A stretch of DNA of 64,000 nt. It comes from CBFHMJ01 sp965656875 (lineage in GTDB: Bacteria > Pseudomonadota > Gammaproteobacteria > Enterobacterales > Alteromonadaceae). This document shows, in pieces, positions 53,479-63,051 of the stretch; the first letter of the stretch is position 1, and every line of letters begins with the position of its first letter. Position numbers and translations under genes: made by a program. The stretch spans positions 62,001-126,000 of the forward strand of contig CBFHMJ010000015.1 in NCBI GenBank assembly GCA_965656875.1, written 5' to 3'. The notes below the pieces were generated by a model that had not been told where the DNA came from, did not search any database, and saw only the letters and a program-made list of their open reading frames with translations.

Positions 53479-56040
53479 ATGCGCAAATTTCTCCAGTTAA
53501 CGGCAGCCGTTGTAACCTTGTTTACTTCCTTGTCGCTGTCGGCAAAACCAATCACGTATTACTTCCCTCAACAAGCTGATTTTGATCAATCAATACCTAC
53601 GCCTGATGAATATCTGGGATATGGTGTTGGAGACTGGCATGTCAGACATGACCAACTTAACAGCTACATGGAATTGCTGGCGCAAAAGAGTGACCGAATC
53701 ACGATTGAAACGACGGGTTACACTCATGAGCGTCGCCAGTTAAAGTTGATGACTATCACATCGCCGGATAATCATGGACAACTTGAAACTATTCGTCAGC
53801 AACACTTGAACAGAATTTCTCAAAAAGGCATTCAATCGGTTGATAAAGCACCGTTAGTGTTATGGATGGGCTACAGCGTTCACGGTAATGAATCCAGCGG
53901 TAGTAATGCTTCAATGTTAGTCGCTTACTATCTGGCAGCCAGTAATGATGCGTTTGTTGGTCAGCTACTGAATAATTCGGTTGTGTTACTTGATCCAAGT
54001 ATCAACCCTGATGGTTTGGACCGTTTTGCAACCTGGGCAAACAGCAACCGTGGCATGACGTTAAGCACTGATCCGGAAACAATGGAGCATGCGCAAGCCT
54101 GGCCTTATGCCAGAACCAATCATTACTGGTTTGATTTGAACCGTGACTGGTTGTTGTTACAACATCCTGAATCACGCGCTCGTATTGCCAAATTCCATCA
54201 CTGGATGCCAAATGTGCTGACCGATTTCCATGAGATGGGCACGAACAGCACTTATTTCTTCCAGCCGGGTGTTCCTTCTCGTAAAAATCCGATTACACCA
54301 GACAAAAACGTTGATCTCACCAAAGCGATTGCAGAGTTCCATGCTAAGGCGCTGGATGCTGACGACCAGCTATATTTTACAGAAGAAGCATTTGATGATT
54401 TCTACTATGGTAAAGGATCGACTTATCCAGATGTTCATGGCGCGGTAGGTATTTTATTTGAACAAGCCAGTAGCCGTGGCCATGCGCAAGATTCAATCAA
54501 TGGATTGTTGACGTTTTCAGAGACGATCAAAAATCAGTTAACAACATCGATGTCTACTTTCAAAGGTTCATTGAGTGTGAAGGATGATTTGTTGAAGTAT
54601 CAGCAGTCGTTCTACGATTCAGCGTTGGAGCTAGGTAGTGATGATGATGTGAAAGGCTACTTACTGCACGAAGCACATGACAAGTCTCGATTAGATAATC
54701 TGGTTAACTTGCTGCGAATGCATAAGATTAAAGTATTACCTGTTACTAAAGACTTTAAAGCTTCTAAAAAGAAAATTGCGGCCGGTACCGCTTACTTTGT
54801 TCCAAGTGAACAGGCGCAACATCGGTTAGTTAAAGCCGTATTCTCTACACGTAAATCTTTCCCTGATAACACCTTCTACGATATTTCAGGTTGGACGTTA
54901 CCGTATGCGTTCAACATTGACTTTATGTCGTTGAAGTCGACTCGTGGCCTGACAACAGGCAAAGCAATTGATGAAGATGTTACACCAGCACCAGAGCTGG
55001 CGAACAGTTATGCATATGCTATGTCATGGGATGACTACATGGCACCATCAATGCTGCAGCAAATGCTGGACAATGGCTTGATGGTTCGTGTCGCGACAGA
55101 AGGCTTTAAAGCAAAAGTTGCCGGTGGTGAGCAGCAATTTAAGCCTGGCACAATTCTTATTCCTCGTGGTATTCAGAAGAATGCAGACTGGTTGAATGTT
55201 CTGCGTCGCCTGAACAGTGAAGTAAAACCGTTGATTACGGCATTGGAATCTGGCTTAACGTCGAGTGGTATCGACCTGGGGAGTCGTTCTTTTGAGCCTG
55301 TAGAAAAACCAAAAGTGATTCTTGTCGGTGGCGAAGGTGTCAGCCCTTATGAAGTTGGTGAGATCTGGTATTACTTCGACCGTTTCCTTGGACTTGCGCC
55401 AACGATGATTGAAAAATCTCGTCTGAATCGCGTTGACTTGAATAACTACACACACATTGTCTTTGCTAATGGCCGTTACAATGAATTGAATGATTCATTC
55501 GCTAAAAAGTTGAAATCGTGGATTTCAGCAGGCGGTGTTGTCTGGGGTCAGAAGGGTGGTGCTGAGTGGTTGGCTGATCGTGGTATTGCGAAAGCTGATT
55601 ATGTCTCTGCAAAAGAGATGCGAGCGCTATTTCCAACAGATGGCTTATCTTACGGCGACCGCTCTTCACTGGCTTCCCGTCAACGTATTGCCGGTGCCAT
55701 TTTTGGCGGTAAGATTGACCTGACTCATCCTCTTGCCTATGGCTATAACGCTGAAAATCTACCTTTATTTAAAGATAGTACGGGTTCATTTAAACGTCCG
55801 GATACTCCTTTTGTTTCAGTCATCAATTATGTGGAGAAACCATTGATGAGTGGCTACAGCGATGACATTAACGTAGAGAAAATTGCAGAAGGAACGGCAC
55901 TGGTCGCGCATAACATGGGACAGGGTCGAGTTATTGCAATGGCTGACAATGTTAACTTCCGGGGTTTCTGGTATGGAACCAGTCGATTATTAAGTAATGC
56001 TATTTACTTCGGTCATGTCTTTTCAGCGTCAGCTGATTAA
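53479..56040 (+). CDS. Exported M14 family zinc carboxypeptidase-like protein
   Basis: The 853-residue precursor has a signal peptide (KFLQLTAAVVTLFTSLSLSA). The M14 domain has the zinc-binding HGNESSGSNASML, substrate-binding SINPDGLDRFATWANSNRG, HYWFDLNRDW and VLTDFHEMGTNSTYFFQPG. A long C-terminal part (after about 400) includes a domain like class-I glutamine-amidotransferase-fold regions (VILVGGEGVSPYEVGEIWYY). Such large M14 enzymes are common in Alteromonadales and probably digest peptides in the periplasm or outside. Only eight bases separate it from the converging comF. Confidence 0.9.
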   Translation: MRKFLQLTAAVVTLFTSLSLSAKPITYYFPQQADFDQSIPTPDEYLGYGVGDWHVRHDQLNSYMELLAQKSDRITIETTGYTHERRQLKLMTITSPDNHGQLETIRQQHLNRISQKGIQSVDKAPLVLWMGYSVHGNESSGSNASMLVAYYLAASNDAFVGQLLNNSVVLLDPSINPDGLDRFATWANSNRGMTLSTDPETMEHAQAWPYARTNHYWFDLNRDWLLLQHPESRARIAKFHHWMPNVLTDFHEMGTNSTYFFQPGVPSRKNPITPDKNVDLTKAIAEFHAKALDADDQLYFTEEAFDDFYYGKGSTYPDVHGAVGILFEQASSRGHAQDSINGLLTFSETIKNQLTTSMSTFKGSLSVKDDLLKYQQSFYDSALELGSDDDVKGYLLHEAHDKSRLDNLVNLLRMHKIKVLPVTKDFKASKKKIAAGTAYFVPSEQAQHRLVKAVFSTRKSFPDNTFYDISGWTLPYAFNIDFMSLKSTRGLTTGKAIDEDVTPAPELANSYAYAMSWDDYMAPSMLQQMLDNGLMVRVATEGFKAKVAGGEQQFKPGTILIPRGIQKNADWLNVLRRLNSEVKPLITALESGLTSSGIDLGSRSFEPVEKPKVILVGGEGVSPYEVGEIWYYFDRFLGLAPTMIEKSRLNRVDLNNYTHIVFANGRYNELNDSFAKKLKSWISAGGVVWGQKGGAEWLADRGIAKADYVSAKEMRALFPTDGLSYGDRSSLASRQRIAGAIFGGKIDLTHPLAYGYNAENLPLFKDSTGSFKRPDTPFVSVINYVEKPLMSGYSDDINVEKIAEGTALVAHNMGQGRVIAMADNVNFRGFWYGTSRLLSNAIYFGHVFSASAD

Positions 56041-56048
56041 CCTCATAT

Positions 56049-56744
56049 TCATGACTTTGGTGTAATACAGACAGTCCAGACACTGATATGTTTAACACCT
56101 TCTTTTCTTAAAACGCGACAGGCCGCCTCGATGGTAGAGCCTGTCGTTATCACATCATCTACCAGCGCTATATGTCTGTATTGATGCAGCTGACCGGTCA
56201 GTTTGAATGCATTCTTTACGTTTCTGCGCCGTTGTGCTGCGGTTAATAATGTTTGAGCTGAAGTCGATTTAGATCTCACCAGCACAGAATTATCCATTGG
56301 TATATCCAGTAATGCAGACAACTGACGCGCAATAACTTCTGCCTGATTATATCCACGAATCAGGGAACGAGTTTGATGTAAAGGAAGAGGAATGATGAGA
56401 TTTGGCAATGGATAACTATGTTGATGATGAATGATATTAATGCGTTTCGCTAAAAGTTGTCCGGTCAGATGGCCAAATAAATGATTTCTGTGAAATTTAA
56501 GTCGTGTGATCCAATGGTCGAATGGCCACTGATAATGAGCAAGACTTACCAGATAATCCAGATGCTTGATCGTTAAATCTCTTCTAATCCCAGGGAGAGC
56601 AAGCAGATTTTGCTCTAGCGGCAGCATGCGAGGCGTTATATCAGTCAGACAGATCTGACAAATGGACTGATGAGCGTTTTGGGATAGCTGATGGCATAAT
56701 ACGCAGCGGCCTGGTAGCAGCCAGTCAAGAAGAGTAGAAATCAT
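56049..56744 (-). CDS. comF: ComF family phosphoribosyltransferase-like protein
   Basis: The 231-residue protein has an N-terminal zinc-ribbon-like Cys set (RCVLCHQLSQNAHQSICQIC) and a C-terminal PRTase domain with the PRPP loop HIALVDDVITTGSTIEAACR and RGYNQAEVIARQLS. ComF is needed for DNA uptake in naturally competent bacteria, and its enzymatic role is not settled. The ATG at 56744 follows AAGGA with a 5-base gap. It is divergent from bioH, a common arrangement in gammaproteobacteria. Confidence 0.93.
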   Translation of the reverse strand: MISTLLDWLLPGRCVLCHQLSQNAHQSICQICLTDITPRMLPLEQNLLALPGIRRDLTIKHLDYLVSLAHYQWPFDHWITRLKFHRNHLFGHLTGQLLAKRINIIHHQHSYPLPNLIIPLPLHQTRSLIRGYNQAEVIARQLSALLDIPMDNSVLVRSKSTSAQTLLTAAQRRRNVKNAFKLTGQLHQYRHIALVDDVITTGSTIEAACRVLRKEGVKHISVWTVCITPKS

Positions 56745-56782
56745 CACGTTCCTTGTAAGTTATATTATTGGAGACAATCCAG

Positions 56783-57553
56783 GTGTTAAAAGTAAAGAAA
56801 TATGGGACAGGACGTCAACCTCTTGTACTACTTCACGGTTGGGGAATGAATAGTGGTGTCTGGGAACATTTACTGGAAGATTTGTCACCGTATTACCAAA
56901 TAACCGCGATAGACTTGCCGGGATTTGGGGTTAACAGTGATGTATTACCACAGGAATATTTACTGCCTGATATTGCTCAGATGATCGTGGCAGTTTGTCC
57001 GCCCAAAGCAATTATTGCAGGCTGGTCTTTAGGTGGTCTTGTAGCGACATGGATTGCGTTACATCATCCACAGTATGTTGAAAAACTAAGCCTTATTGCC
57101 AGTACACCGTGCTTTCTGCAGCGAGATGAATGGAAAGGTATAAAACCTGAAGTGTTAGCCGGGTTTTCGCAATTACTGCTATCAGATACAACAAAAACCA
57201 TTGAACGGTTTTTAGCTATTCAGGCAATGGGTAGTGCAACGGGGAAGCAAGATGTCAGACAGATTCGTCAGACAATTTTTCAGTACGATTCTCCACATGA
57301 GACAGCGTTATCAGGTGGATTGTCTATTCTGGAAAATATCGATTTGCGGGATCAACTGCATCAGCTGTCAATGCCGGTAACGGGTGTATATGGTCGTCTG
57401 GATTCATTAGTGCCAAAGCATGTGCCTGATTCACTGGCAACTGTGATTCCAGATTTCAGGTTTGAGATCATCGATAAAGCGTCTCATGCACCTTTTGTAT
57501 CTCACACAAATGAGTTTGTAACGTTATTTAATCAGCTGAATCTGGATGAATAG
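56783..57553 (+). CDS. bioH: Pimeloyl-ACP methyl ester esterase BioH
   Basis: BioH removes the methyl group from pimeloyl-ACP methyl ester in biotin synthesis. The alpha/beta hydrolase has LVLLHGWGMNSGVWEHLLED, the nucleophile elbow AGWSLGGLVATWIA, Asp in YGRLDSLVPKHVPD and His in SHAPFVSHTNEF. GGAG at 56770-56773 fits the GTG start at 56783 (256 residues, like E. coli BioH); a TTG at 56768 is an alternative that overlaps that site. No bioC follows directly. Confidence 0.93.
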   Translation: MLKVKKYGTGRQPLVLLHGWGMNSGVWEHLLEDLSPYYQITAIDLPGFGVNSDVLPQEYLLPDIAQMIVAVCPPKAIIAGWSLGGLVATWIALHHPQYVEKLSLIASTPCFLQRDEWKGIKPEVLAGFSQLLLSDTTKTIERFLAIQAMGSATGKQDVRQIRQTIFQYDSPHETALSGGLSILENIDLRDQLHQLSMPVTGVYGRLDSLVPKHVPDSLATVIPDFRFEIIDKASHAPFVSHTNEFVTLFNQLNLDE

Positions 57554-57714
57554 TACTATCTGATTGATTTGTATCTATTTTGACTATTTTTATAACCTGA
57601 CTGACTATCAAAGTTATTTTTAATGGAGTAATTGCCTGTATTCAGGCTTTCATAATTTGACTTATTGGTTAATAATTAACCTTACGGTAGTGTAACTAAA
57701 AATCGGATAGTTTT

Positions 57715-58023
57715 ATGGAAATTCAATCAGCATTTGCGTCTGGTCTTCAAGGTTTCCAGCAAGCATCGAGAGGCGTTACTGAAGCCACTGCAAATATTAA
57801 TAATCGAGCAGCGGAAGAGCGTAATCTGGAGCAGGAAAGGCAAGCTCAAGACGTTAACCAGGGGCAACAACCGCAACAGGCTCAAGCCCAAACGCCTCAG
57901 TCGCCAACGATTGAGAGCCAGCTTGTTCGATTAACAACGGAAAGTAACATCGCTGAAGCCAATGTACGTTCAATTGAAACAGCTGATGAAGTGTTAGGTA
58001 GTTTGATAGACGTAACCGTCTAA
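57715..58023 (+). CDS. Mini flagellar rod/hook-like protein (terminal helices only)
   Basis: The first 30 of 102 residues (IQSAFASGLQGFQQASRGVT, then EATANINN) look like the N-terminal helix of flagellar rod and hook proteins. The last 35 (SQLVRLTTESNIAEANVRSI, then ETADEVLGSLIDV) look like their C-terminal helix, which usually reads like EANAKVIQTADEML. Between them is only a Gln/Glu-rich spacer. The body domains of real rod or hook proteins are missing. Function is unknown. It lies 25 bases before the metalloprotease gene and is surely in its operon. Confidence 0.75.
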   Translation: MEIQSAFASGLQGFQQASRGVTEATANINNRAAEERNLEQERQAQDVNQGQQPQQAQAQTPQSPTIESQLVRLTTESNIAEANVRSIETADEVLGSLIDVTV

Positions 58024-58048
58024 CGAGTAAGAGAGTTCACGCACTGAT

Positions 58049-59098
58049 ATGAATATTGTCACTCAATATCCAAATATCAATTTTAATACTGCGAATGTCG
58101 CTACGGAGTCTGTCCGTAAAGACAATCAGCAGCGTGAGCGTATACCTAAAACGGTAGAATCAGAGTCAAGTCCTGCAGAGCGTGGCGTTACGAGAGAACA
58201 GACTGAACGTCAGGCACCTTTAACATACTCACCACAACAACCTGATCAACAGCAACCCGCAGAAAACCAGCAAGCTGAACGACAACAAGCTGAATCTGAG
58301 CGGGAAGAAGCTGAAGGTAATGAACAGGAACGCGATCAACGCCAGGAACAAGAACAGGAAAGGCGTCAGGAAGAACAGGTTCAACAGAAAGTCACCGAGC
58401 TGAAAGACCGGGATCGTGAAGTGCGTCTACACGAGCAGGCACATGCGTCAGTCGGTGGACAGTATGCAGGTAGCCCTTCTTATACATTCGAACGAGGTCC
58501 GGATGGTGCGAATTACGCAGTAGCAGGGGAAGTTCCAATTGATGTAGCTCCGGTTGCTGGCGATCCGGAAGCAACGATTCGAAAAATGCAGCAGGTTCGG
58601 GCTGCAGCGTTGGCACCGGCAGAACCTTCAGGACCGGATAAAGCAATAGCCAGCGAAGCATCTCAGAAAATGGTAGATGCCAGAGCTGAGATGACGCGTC
58701 AGATTACTGAGCGTGTCAGTTCTGATAATAATAGTGGTGATACTGAACAAGTTGATAACAGTGGGAGTGATGTGCAGGTTAATCAAGCGACTGGCACGCA
58801 AGCTTCCGGCACTGTTGACGGAGTTTCGGCCTCTGACGGTGCATCACGAGTCGCTGAAGCATCTGTCGTGGCTCCTCCGCCTCCACCAAGAGCGTCGGCT
58901 CAGTCTGATATCGACTTATCGGATTTAGGTAGTGGATCTGCTGGCTTATCGACAGCACGTCGCTCTCTGCGTGAAACCGCTGATATGCCGGATTTATCTT
59001 CAAGAAGCGGCGATGTTAATGCAAGAGCAGCAAGAGTCGAGAATTTTTATCAGAAAGTTTCTGTGCCAAACTTCCCGCAATTTACTCAATCGGCATGA
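58049..59098 (+). CDS. SprA-related putative metalloprotease (CJM1_0395 family)
   Basis: Residues 1-125 are low-complexity, rich in Gln, Glu and Arg with many repeats. A conserved block from about 126 follows: VRLHEQAHASVGGQYAGSPS, then YTFERGPDGANYAVAGEVPI, then DVAPVAGDPEATIRKMQQVR, then ALAPAEPSGPDKAIASEAS. HEQAH is a HExxH zinc site. This is the SprA-related family, also annotated as putative metalloprotease. The C-terminal ~130 residues are Ser/Asp/Ala-rich and disordered. It pairs with the rod-like mini protein and ends at a strong terminator. Confidence 0.85.
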   Translation: MNIVTQYPNINFNTANVATESVRKDNQQRERIPKTVESESSPAERGVTREQTERQAPLTYSPQQPDQQQPAENQQAERQQAESEREEAEGNEQERDQRQEQEQERRQEEQVQQKVTELKDRDREVRLHEQAHASVGGQYAGSPSYTFERGPDGANYAVAGEVPIDVAPVAGDPEATIRKMQQVRAAALAPAEPSGPDKAIASEASQKMVDARAEMTRQITERVSSDNNSGDTEQVDNSGSDVQVNQATGTQASGTVDGVSASDGASRVAEASVVAPPPPPRASAQSDIDLSDLGSGSAGLSTARRSLRETADMPDLSSRSGDVNARAARVENFYQKVSVPNFPQFTQSA

Positions 59099-59145
59099 TT
59101 TGAATTATCAGACGAAAAAAACACATAATCAAAAGTAGAAAAACG

Positions 59146-59174
59146 AAAAAGGCTCCGATTAAGGAGCCTTTTTT
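59146..59174. terminator. Strong bidirectional terminator
   Basis: AAAAAGGCTCC and GGAGCCTTTTT pair around a GATTAA loop, with a further T. It lies between the metalloprotease gene and the converging tex gene. Confidence 0.93.
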
Positions 59175-59192
59175 ACGTGTATCGATCGTGCT

Positions 59193-61526
59193 TTATTTCT
59201 TCGTTTTAGCGAATGCTTCAGCAAATGCAGCACTCATTGCGCTATTGGCATTACTTTGTTGTTTGCCTGAATTCCGGTTTCCTTTATTACCCTGTCCTCG
59301 TGGTTTACGATCCTGTGATGCTGGTTTCGCGTCTTTATTACCTGTTGGTGCAGGTGTCTCATCCATTCTCATCGTTAGGGCGATACGCTTTCTGTTAACG
59401 TCGACATCCAGAACTTTCACGTTAACGATGTCACCGGCCTTAACCACTTCGTGCGGATCGGATACGAATTTATCCGTTAGCGATGAAATGTGGACCAGGC
59501 CATCCTGGTGAACGCCAACATCAACAAACGCACCAAAATTAGTGACGTTAGTTACAACACCTTCCAGCTTCAAGCCCGGTTTTAAATCACTGATTTGTTC
59601 AATGCCTTCCTGGAAGGTAGCTGTTTTAAACTCAGGGCGAGGGTCACGTCCAGGCTTTTCTAACTCAGCAAAGATATCTGTCAGTGTAGGTAAGCCGATA
59701 TCGTCGGTGACGAAGTCTTCTGGTTTTAAAGAAGATAGTGAAGAAGCATTGCCAATCAGGCCTGACACATCCTGCCCTGACTTTGCCGCAATAGCTTTTA
59801 CGGTTTGATAGCTTTCAGGGTGAACCGATGACGCATCAAGTGGATTCTCACCCTCATTAATACGCAGGAATCCGGCGCATTGTTCAAATGCTTTCGGCCC
59901 AAGACGTGATACTTTTTTCAGCTGTGTTCTGTTGTTAAATTTACCGTGTTCGTCACGCCAGCTAACAATGTTCTGGGCTAATGTTTTATTCAATCCAGAA
60001 ACACTCGCCAGTAATGGTACTGATGCCATGTTCAGGTCAACGCCAACCGCATTTACACAATCTTCGACGACTGCGTTAAGGCTTTTGGCCAGAGAGCTTT
60101 GACTGACGTCATGTTGATATTGCCCAACACCGATTGATTTAGGTTCGATTTTCACCAGTTCAGCTAATGGATCTTGCAGACGGCGGGCAATAGAAACGGC
60201 ACCACGCAACGAAACATCTAAATCCGGGAATTCAGCCGCCGCAAATTCACTGGCAGAATAAACGGAAGCGCCAGCTTCACTAACCATGATTTTGTTAAGT
60301 GATTTTTCAGGATTGGCTTTAATGACTTCTGCAGCCAGTTTGTCTGTTTCACGAGATGCAGTACCGTTACCAACTGCGATCAGTTCAATCTTATGCTGAC
60401 GAACCAGTTGAGTCAGGGTTCGGACTGATTTATCCCAATGATTTTGAGGTGCATGAGGGTAAATAGTGGCTGTATCAAGTAACTTTCCTGTCTGGTCGAC
60501 AACCGCAACTTTCACACCGGTTCGTAGTCCTGGATCAAGACCTAATGTTGTTTTTGGACCTGCCGGAGAGGCCATCAATAAATCATGTAAGTTTCGAGCA
60601 AATACATGAATGGCGTCTTTTTCGGCGTTTTCTCGAATATCGCTAAGTAATTCGTTTTCAAGGTGAGTGGATAATTTGATTTTCCATGCCCACTGAACCA
60701 CCGTTTTTAGCCAGTTATCCGCCGCTTTATTGCCGAGGTTAAGGTTTAGATGGTTGCAGATAATGCTTTCACAAAATGAATGTCTAACCGGTTTTTCTTC
60801 AGTGGGGTCGGCATCAACGGTCAGATTTAAGAATCCTTCGTTGCGGCCTCTGAACATGGCAAGCGCACGATGTGAAGGAACTTTGCTAAGTAATTCATGG
60901 TGATCAAAATAGTCACTGAACTTTTGGGCTTCTTTTTCTTTGCCCTCAAGGACGGTACTGCTCAACTCAGCATTTTTCTTCAGGTACTGGCGCAACGTTA
61001 ACAGGAGTTCCGCATCTTCTGCGATACGTTCCATCAAAATATATTTTGCACCGTCCAGCACAGCCTTTGTGTCTGCAAACCCTTGATCGGGGTTAAGGTA
61101 ATCGTTAGCCAGGGTTTCAGGATCGTTATCCCGGTCATTAAACAGCGCGTCAGCTAAAGGAGCCAGTCCTGCTTCCGTGGCGATTTGTCCTTTAGTTCGA
61201 CGTTTGGGTTTAAAAGGAAGATAGAGATCTTCAAGGCGAGTTTTGTTATCTGAATCAAGGATTTGTTTTTCAAGTTCTGGTGTCAGTTTTCCCTGTTCTG
61301 TAATTGACTTCAGGATAACCTGACGACGTTCTTCCAGCTCGCGTAGATATGAGAGGCGACTTTCAAGCTGTCTTAGCTGGGTATCGTCCAGACCACCCGT
61401 TGCTTCTTTACGATAACGAGCGATAAATGGAACAGTTGCACCTTCATCCAGTAATGAAACTGCTGAGAGAATTTGCTCATGCCGGGCATTGATTTCAGTT
61501 GCCAGCTGCTGAGAAATATTGGACAT
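59193..61526 (-). CDS. tex: Transcription accessory protein Tex
   Basis: Tex binds RNA and affects transcription. From the ATG at 61526 it has 777 residues, the normal length. Visible parts are the N-terminal helical region (FIARYRKEATGGLDDTQLRQ), the YqgF-like nuclease-fold segment LGLDPGLRTGVKVAVVD, helix-hairpin-helix ASVSGLNKTLAQNIVSWR, and the C-terminal S1 domain GVVTNVTNFGAFVDVGVHQDG. A basic, Gly/Asn-rich tail follows. A longer reading from 61598 adds 24 residues without family support. The greB gene is upstream on the same strand. Confidence 0.96.
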   Translation of the reverse strand: MSNISQQLATEINARHEQILSAVSLLDEGATVPFIARYRKEATGGLDDTQLRQLESRLSYLRELEERRQVILKSITEQGKLTPELEKQILDSDNKTRLEDLYLPFKPKRRTKGQIATEAGLAPLADALFNDRDNDPETLANDYLNPDQGFADTKAVLDGAKYILMERIAEDAELLLTLRQYLKKNAELSSTVLEGKEKEAQKFSDYFDHHELLSKVPSHRALAMFRGRNEGFLNLTVDADPTEEKPVRHSFCESIICNHLNLNLGNKAADNWLKTVVQWAWKIKLSTHLENELLSDIRENAEKDAIHVFARNLHDLLMASPAGPKTTLGLDPGLRTGVKVAVVDQTGKLLDTATIYPHAPQNHWDKSVRTLTQLVRQHKIELIAVGNGTASRETDKLAAEVIKANPEKSLNKIMVSEAGASVYSASEFAAAEFPDLDVSLRGAVSIARRLQDPLAELVKIEPKSIGVGQYQHDVSQSSLAKSLNAVVEDCVNAVGVDLNMASVPLLASVSGLNKTLAQNIVSWRDEHGKFNNRTQLKKVSRLGPKAFEQCAGFLRINEGENPLDASSVHPESYQTVKAIAAKSGQDVSGLIGNASSLSSLKPEDFVTDDIGLPTLTDIFAELEKPGRDPRPEFKTATFQEGIEQISDLKPGLKLEGVVTNVTNFGAFVDVGVHQDGLVHISSLTDKFVSDPHEVVKAGDIVNVKVLDVDVNRKRIALTMRMDETPAPTGNKDAKPASQDRKPRGQGNKGNRNSGKQQSNANSAMSAAFAEAFAKTKK

Positions 61527-61669
61527 AAATTGATTTACCTTGACTGATGTTTGCGTCAATACAGGTGAAGTCAGTTTCACCCGCGAAATATGCGGCAATT
61601 TTGCTATCTGGCCTGTCTAAAGTCCAATGTTATTACCACACAGCCTTAACAGACCTATGATGATTGAGA

Positions 61670-62146
61670 TTATTCAGCCTGATAATTGATGCTGATAATC
61701 CACCAGGCAGTCATACCATTTGGTGTTTTAACCTGCGCCTCATCATCGACTTCTTTACCTAAAAGCGCTCTGGCCATCGGGGCGTCAATCGAAATATAGT
61801 CTTTTCGACCATAGATTTCATCCACACCAACGATTTTGAATTTCAGTTGTTCTTCTTGTTCATTTTCAACTTCAACCCAGGCACCAAAGTACACTTTGCC
61901 TTCTTGCTCAGGTGAATATTCAACAACTTTTAAGTCTTCCAGTCGTTTGCGTAAATAGCGTACTCGACGGTCAATTTCACGCAGACGTTTTTTATTGTAT
62001 TGATAATCGGCATTTTCACTTCGATCACCGAGACTTGCGGCCCAGGCGACTTTTTTCGTCACTTCCGGACGCTCTGTTCGCCATAAGAAATCAAGTTCGT
62101 CCTTAAGTTTCTTATGGCCTTCAGGGGTAATAAGATTGGTTTTCAC
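61670..62146 (-). CDS. greB: Transcription elongation factor GreB
   Basis: GreB rescues backtracked RNA polymerase by stimulating transcript cleavage. The 158-residue protein has the N-terminal coiled coil with the acidic tip region GDRSENADYQYNKKRLREID and the FKBP-like C-terminal domain VYFGAWVEVEN, DAPMARALLGKEVDDEAQVK. The Tyr-rich ADYQYNKKR variant and length favour GreB over GreA. tex follows on the same strand; ompR is divergent. Confidence 0.95.
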   Translation of the reverse strand: MKTNLITPEGHKKLKDELDFLWRTERPEVTKKVAWAASLGDRSENADYQYNKKRLREIDRRVRYLRKRLEDLKVVEYSPEQEGKVYFGAWVEVENEQEEQLKFKIVGVDEIYGRKDYISIDAPMARALLGKEVDDEAQVKTPNGMTAWWIISINYQAE

Positions 62147-62322
62147 AGTGTAGCCCTGTTATTGGTTTATAAGGCGTTTATATGTCTGACAGGCTCAAAA
62201 TTCAATTCTGAAGTTTGATAAACCATTAAACTTTGTAACAAATCAATCAAACCGAGTAATTTGTGATTAATCAGTAATGACTTATAGTGGCCCTATTCCA
62301 AGTTTAATCGCGTGGGGAAGAG

Positions 62323-63045
62323 ATGAGCGGAGAAACGACCAAAATTTTAGTGGTAGATGATGACATGCGCTTGCGTGGGCTGCTTGAGCGCTATTTGGTA
62401 GAACAAGGATTTATCGTGCGTTCAGTAGGAAACTCTGAGCAAATGGATCGTCTGTTAGAGCGTGAAAATTTTCATTTGATGGTACTTGATCTCATGTTAC
62501 CGGGTGAAGATGGACTTTCTATCTGTCGTCGTTTACGTCAAAAAGAAAATGAAATTCCTATTGTCATGCTGACGGCGAAAGGTGATGAGGTTGATCGAAT
62601 TATTGGCCTTGAGTTAGGTGCGGATGATTATTTACCAAAACCATTTAACCCAAGAGAACTATTAGCACGGATCAAAGCGGTATTGCGTCGTAAAGCGAAA
62701 GAAATACCTGGTGCGCCTTCGACCGAAGAAAGTGTTGTGCAATTTGGCGAGTTTTCATTAAACCTGGCTACGCGTGAAATGCGTAAAGGGGATGAAGAAA
62801 TTCCGTTGACCAGCGGTGAATTCGCAGTATTAAAAGCACTGGTTACACATGCCAGAGAACCTTTGTCGCGTGACAAGTTAATGAATTTAGCCCGAGGCAG
62901 GGACTATAGTGCGCTTGAACGAAGCATTGATGTTCAAGTATCTCGATTACGTCGCATGTTGGAAGTCGATCCGGCAAAACCTCGCTACATTCAAACGGTA
63001 TGGGGTTTAGGATATGTCTTCGTGCCTGACGGCGGCGAATCTTAA
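62323..63045 (+). CDS. ompR: Response regulator OmpR
   Basis: OmpR controls porin and envelope genes in response to osmolarity and pH. The 240-residue protein has the receiver (ILVVDDDMRLRGLLERYLVE, Asp in LMVLDLMLPGEDGL, MLTAKGDEVDRIIGLELGAD, YLPKPFNPRELLARIKAVLR) and the winged helix (LTSGEFAVLKALVTHAREPL, ALERSIDVQVSRLRRMLE). Similarity to E. coli OmpR is very high. envZ begins six bases after the stop. Confidence 0.96.
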   Translation: MSGETTKILVVDDDMRLRGLLERYLVEQGFIVRSVGNSEQMDRLLERENFHLMVLDLMLPGEDGLSICRRLRQKENEIPIVMLTAKGDEVDRIIGLELGADDYLPKPFNPRELLARIKAVLRRKAKEIPGAPSTEESVVQFGEFSLNLATREMRKGDEEIPLTSGEFAVLKALVTHAREPLSRDKLMNLARGRDYSALERSIDVQVSRLRRMLEVDPAKPRYIQTVWGLGYVFVPDGGES

Positions 63046-63051
63046 TAAACC

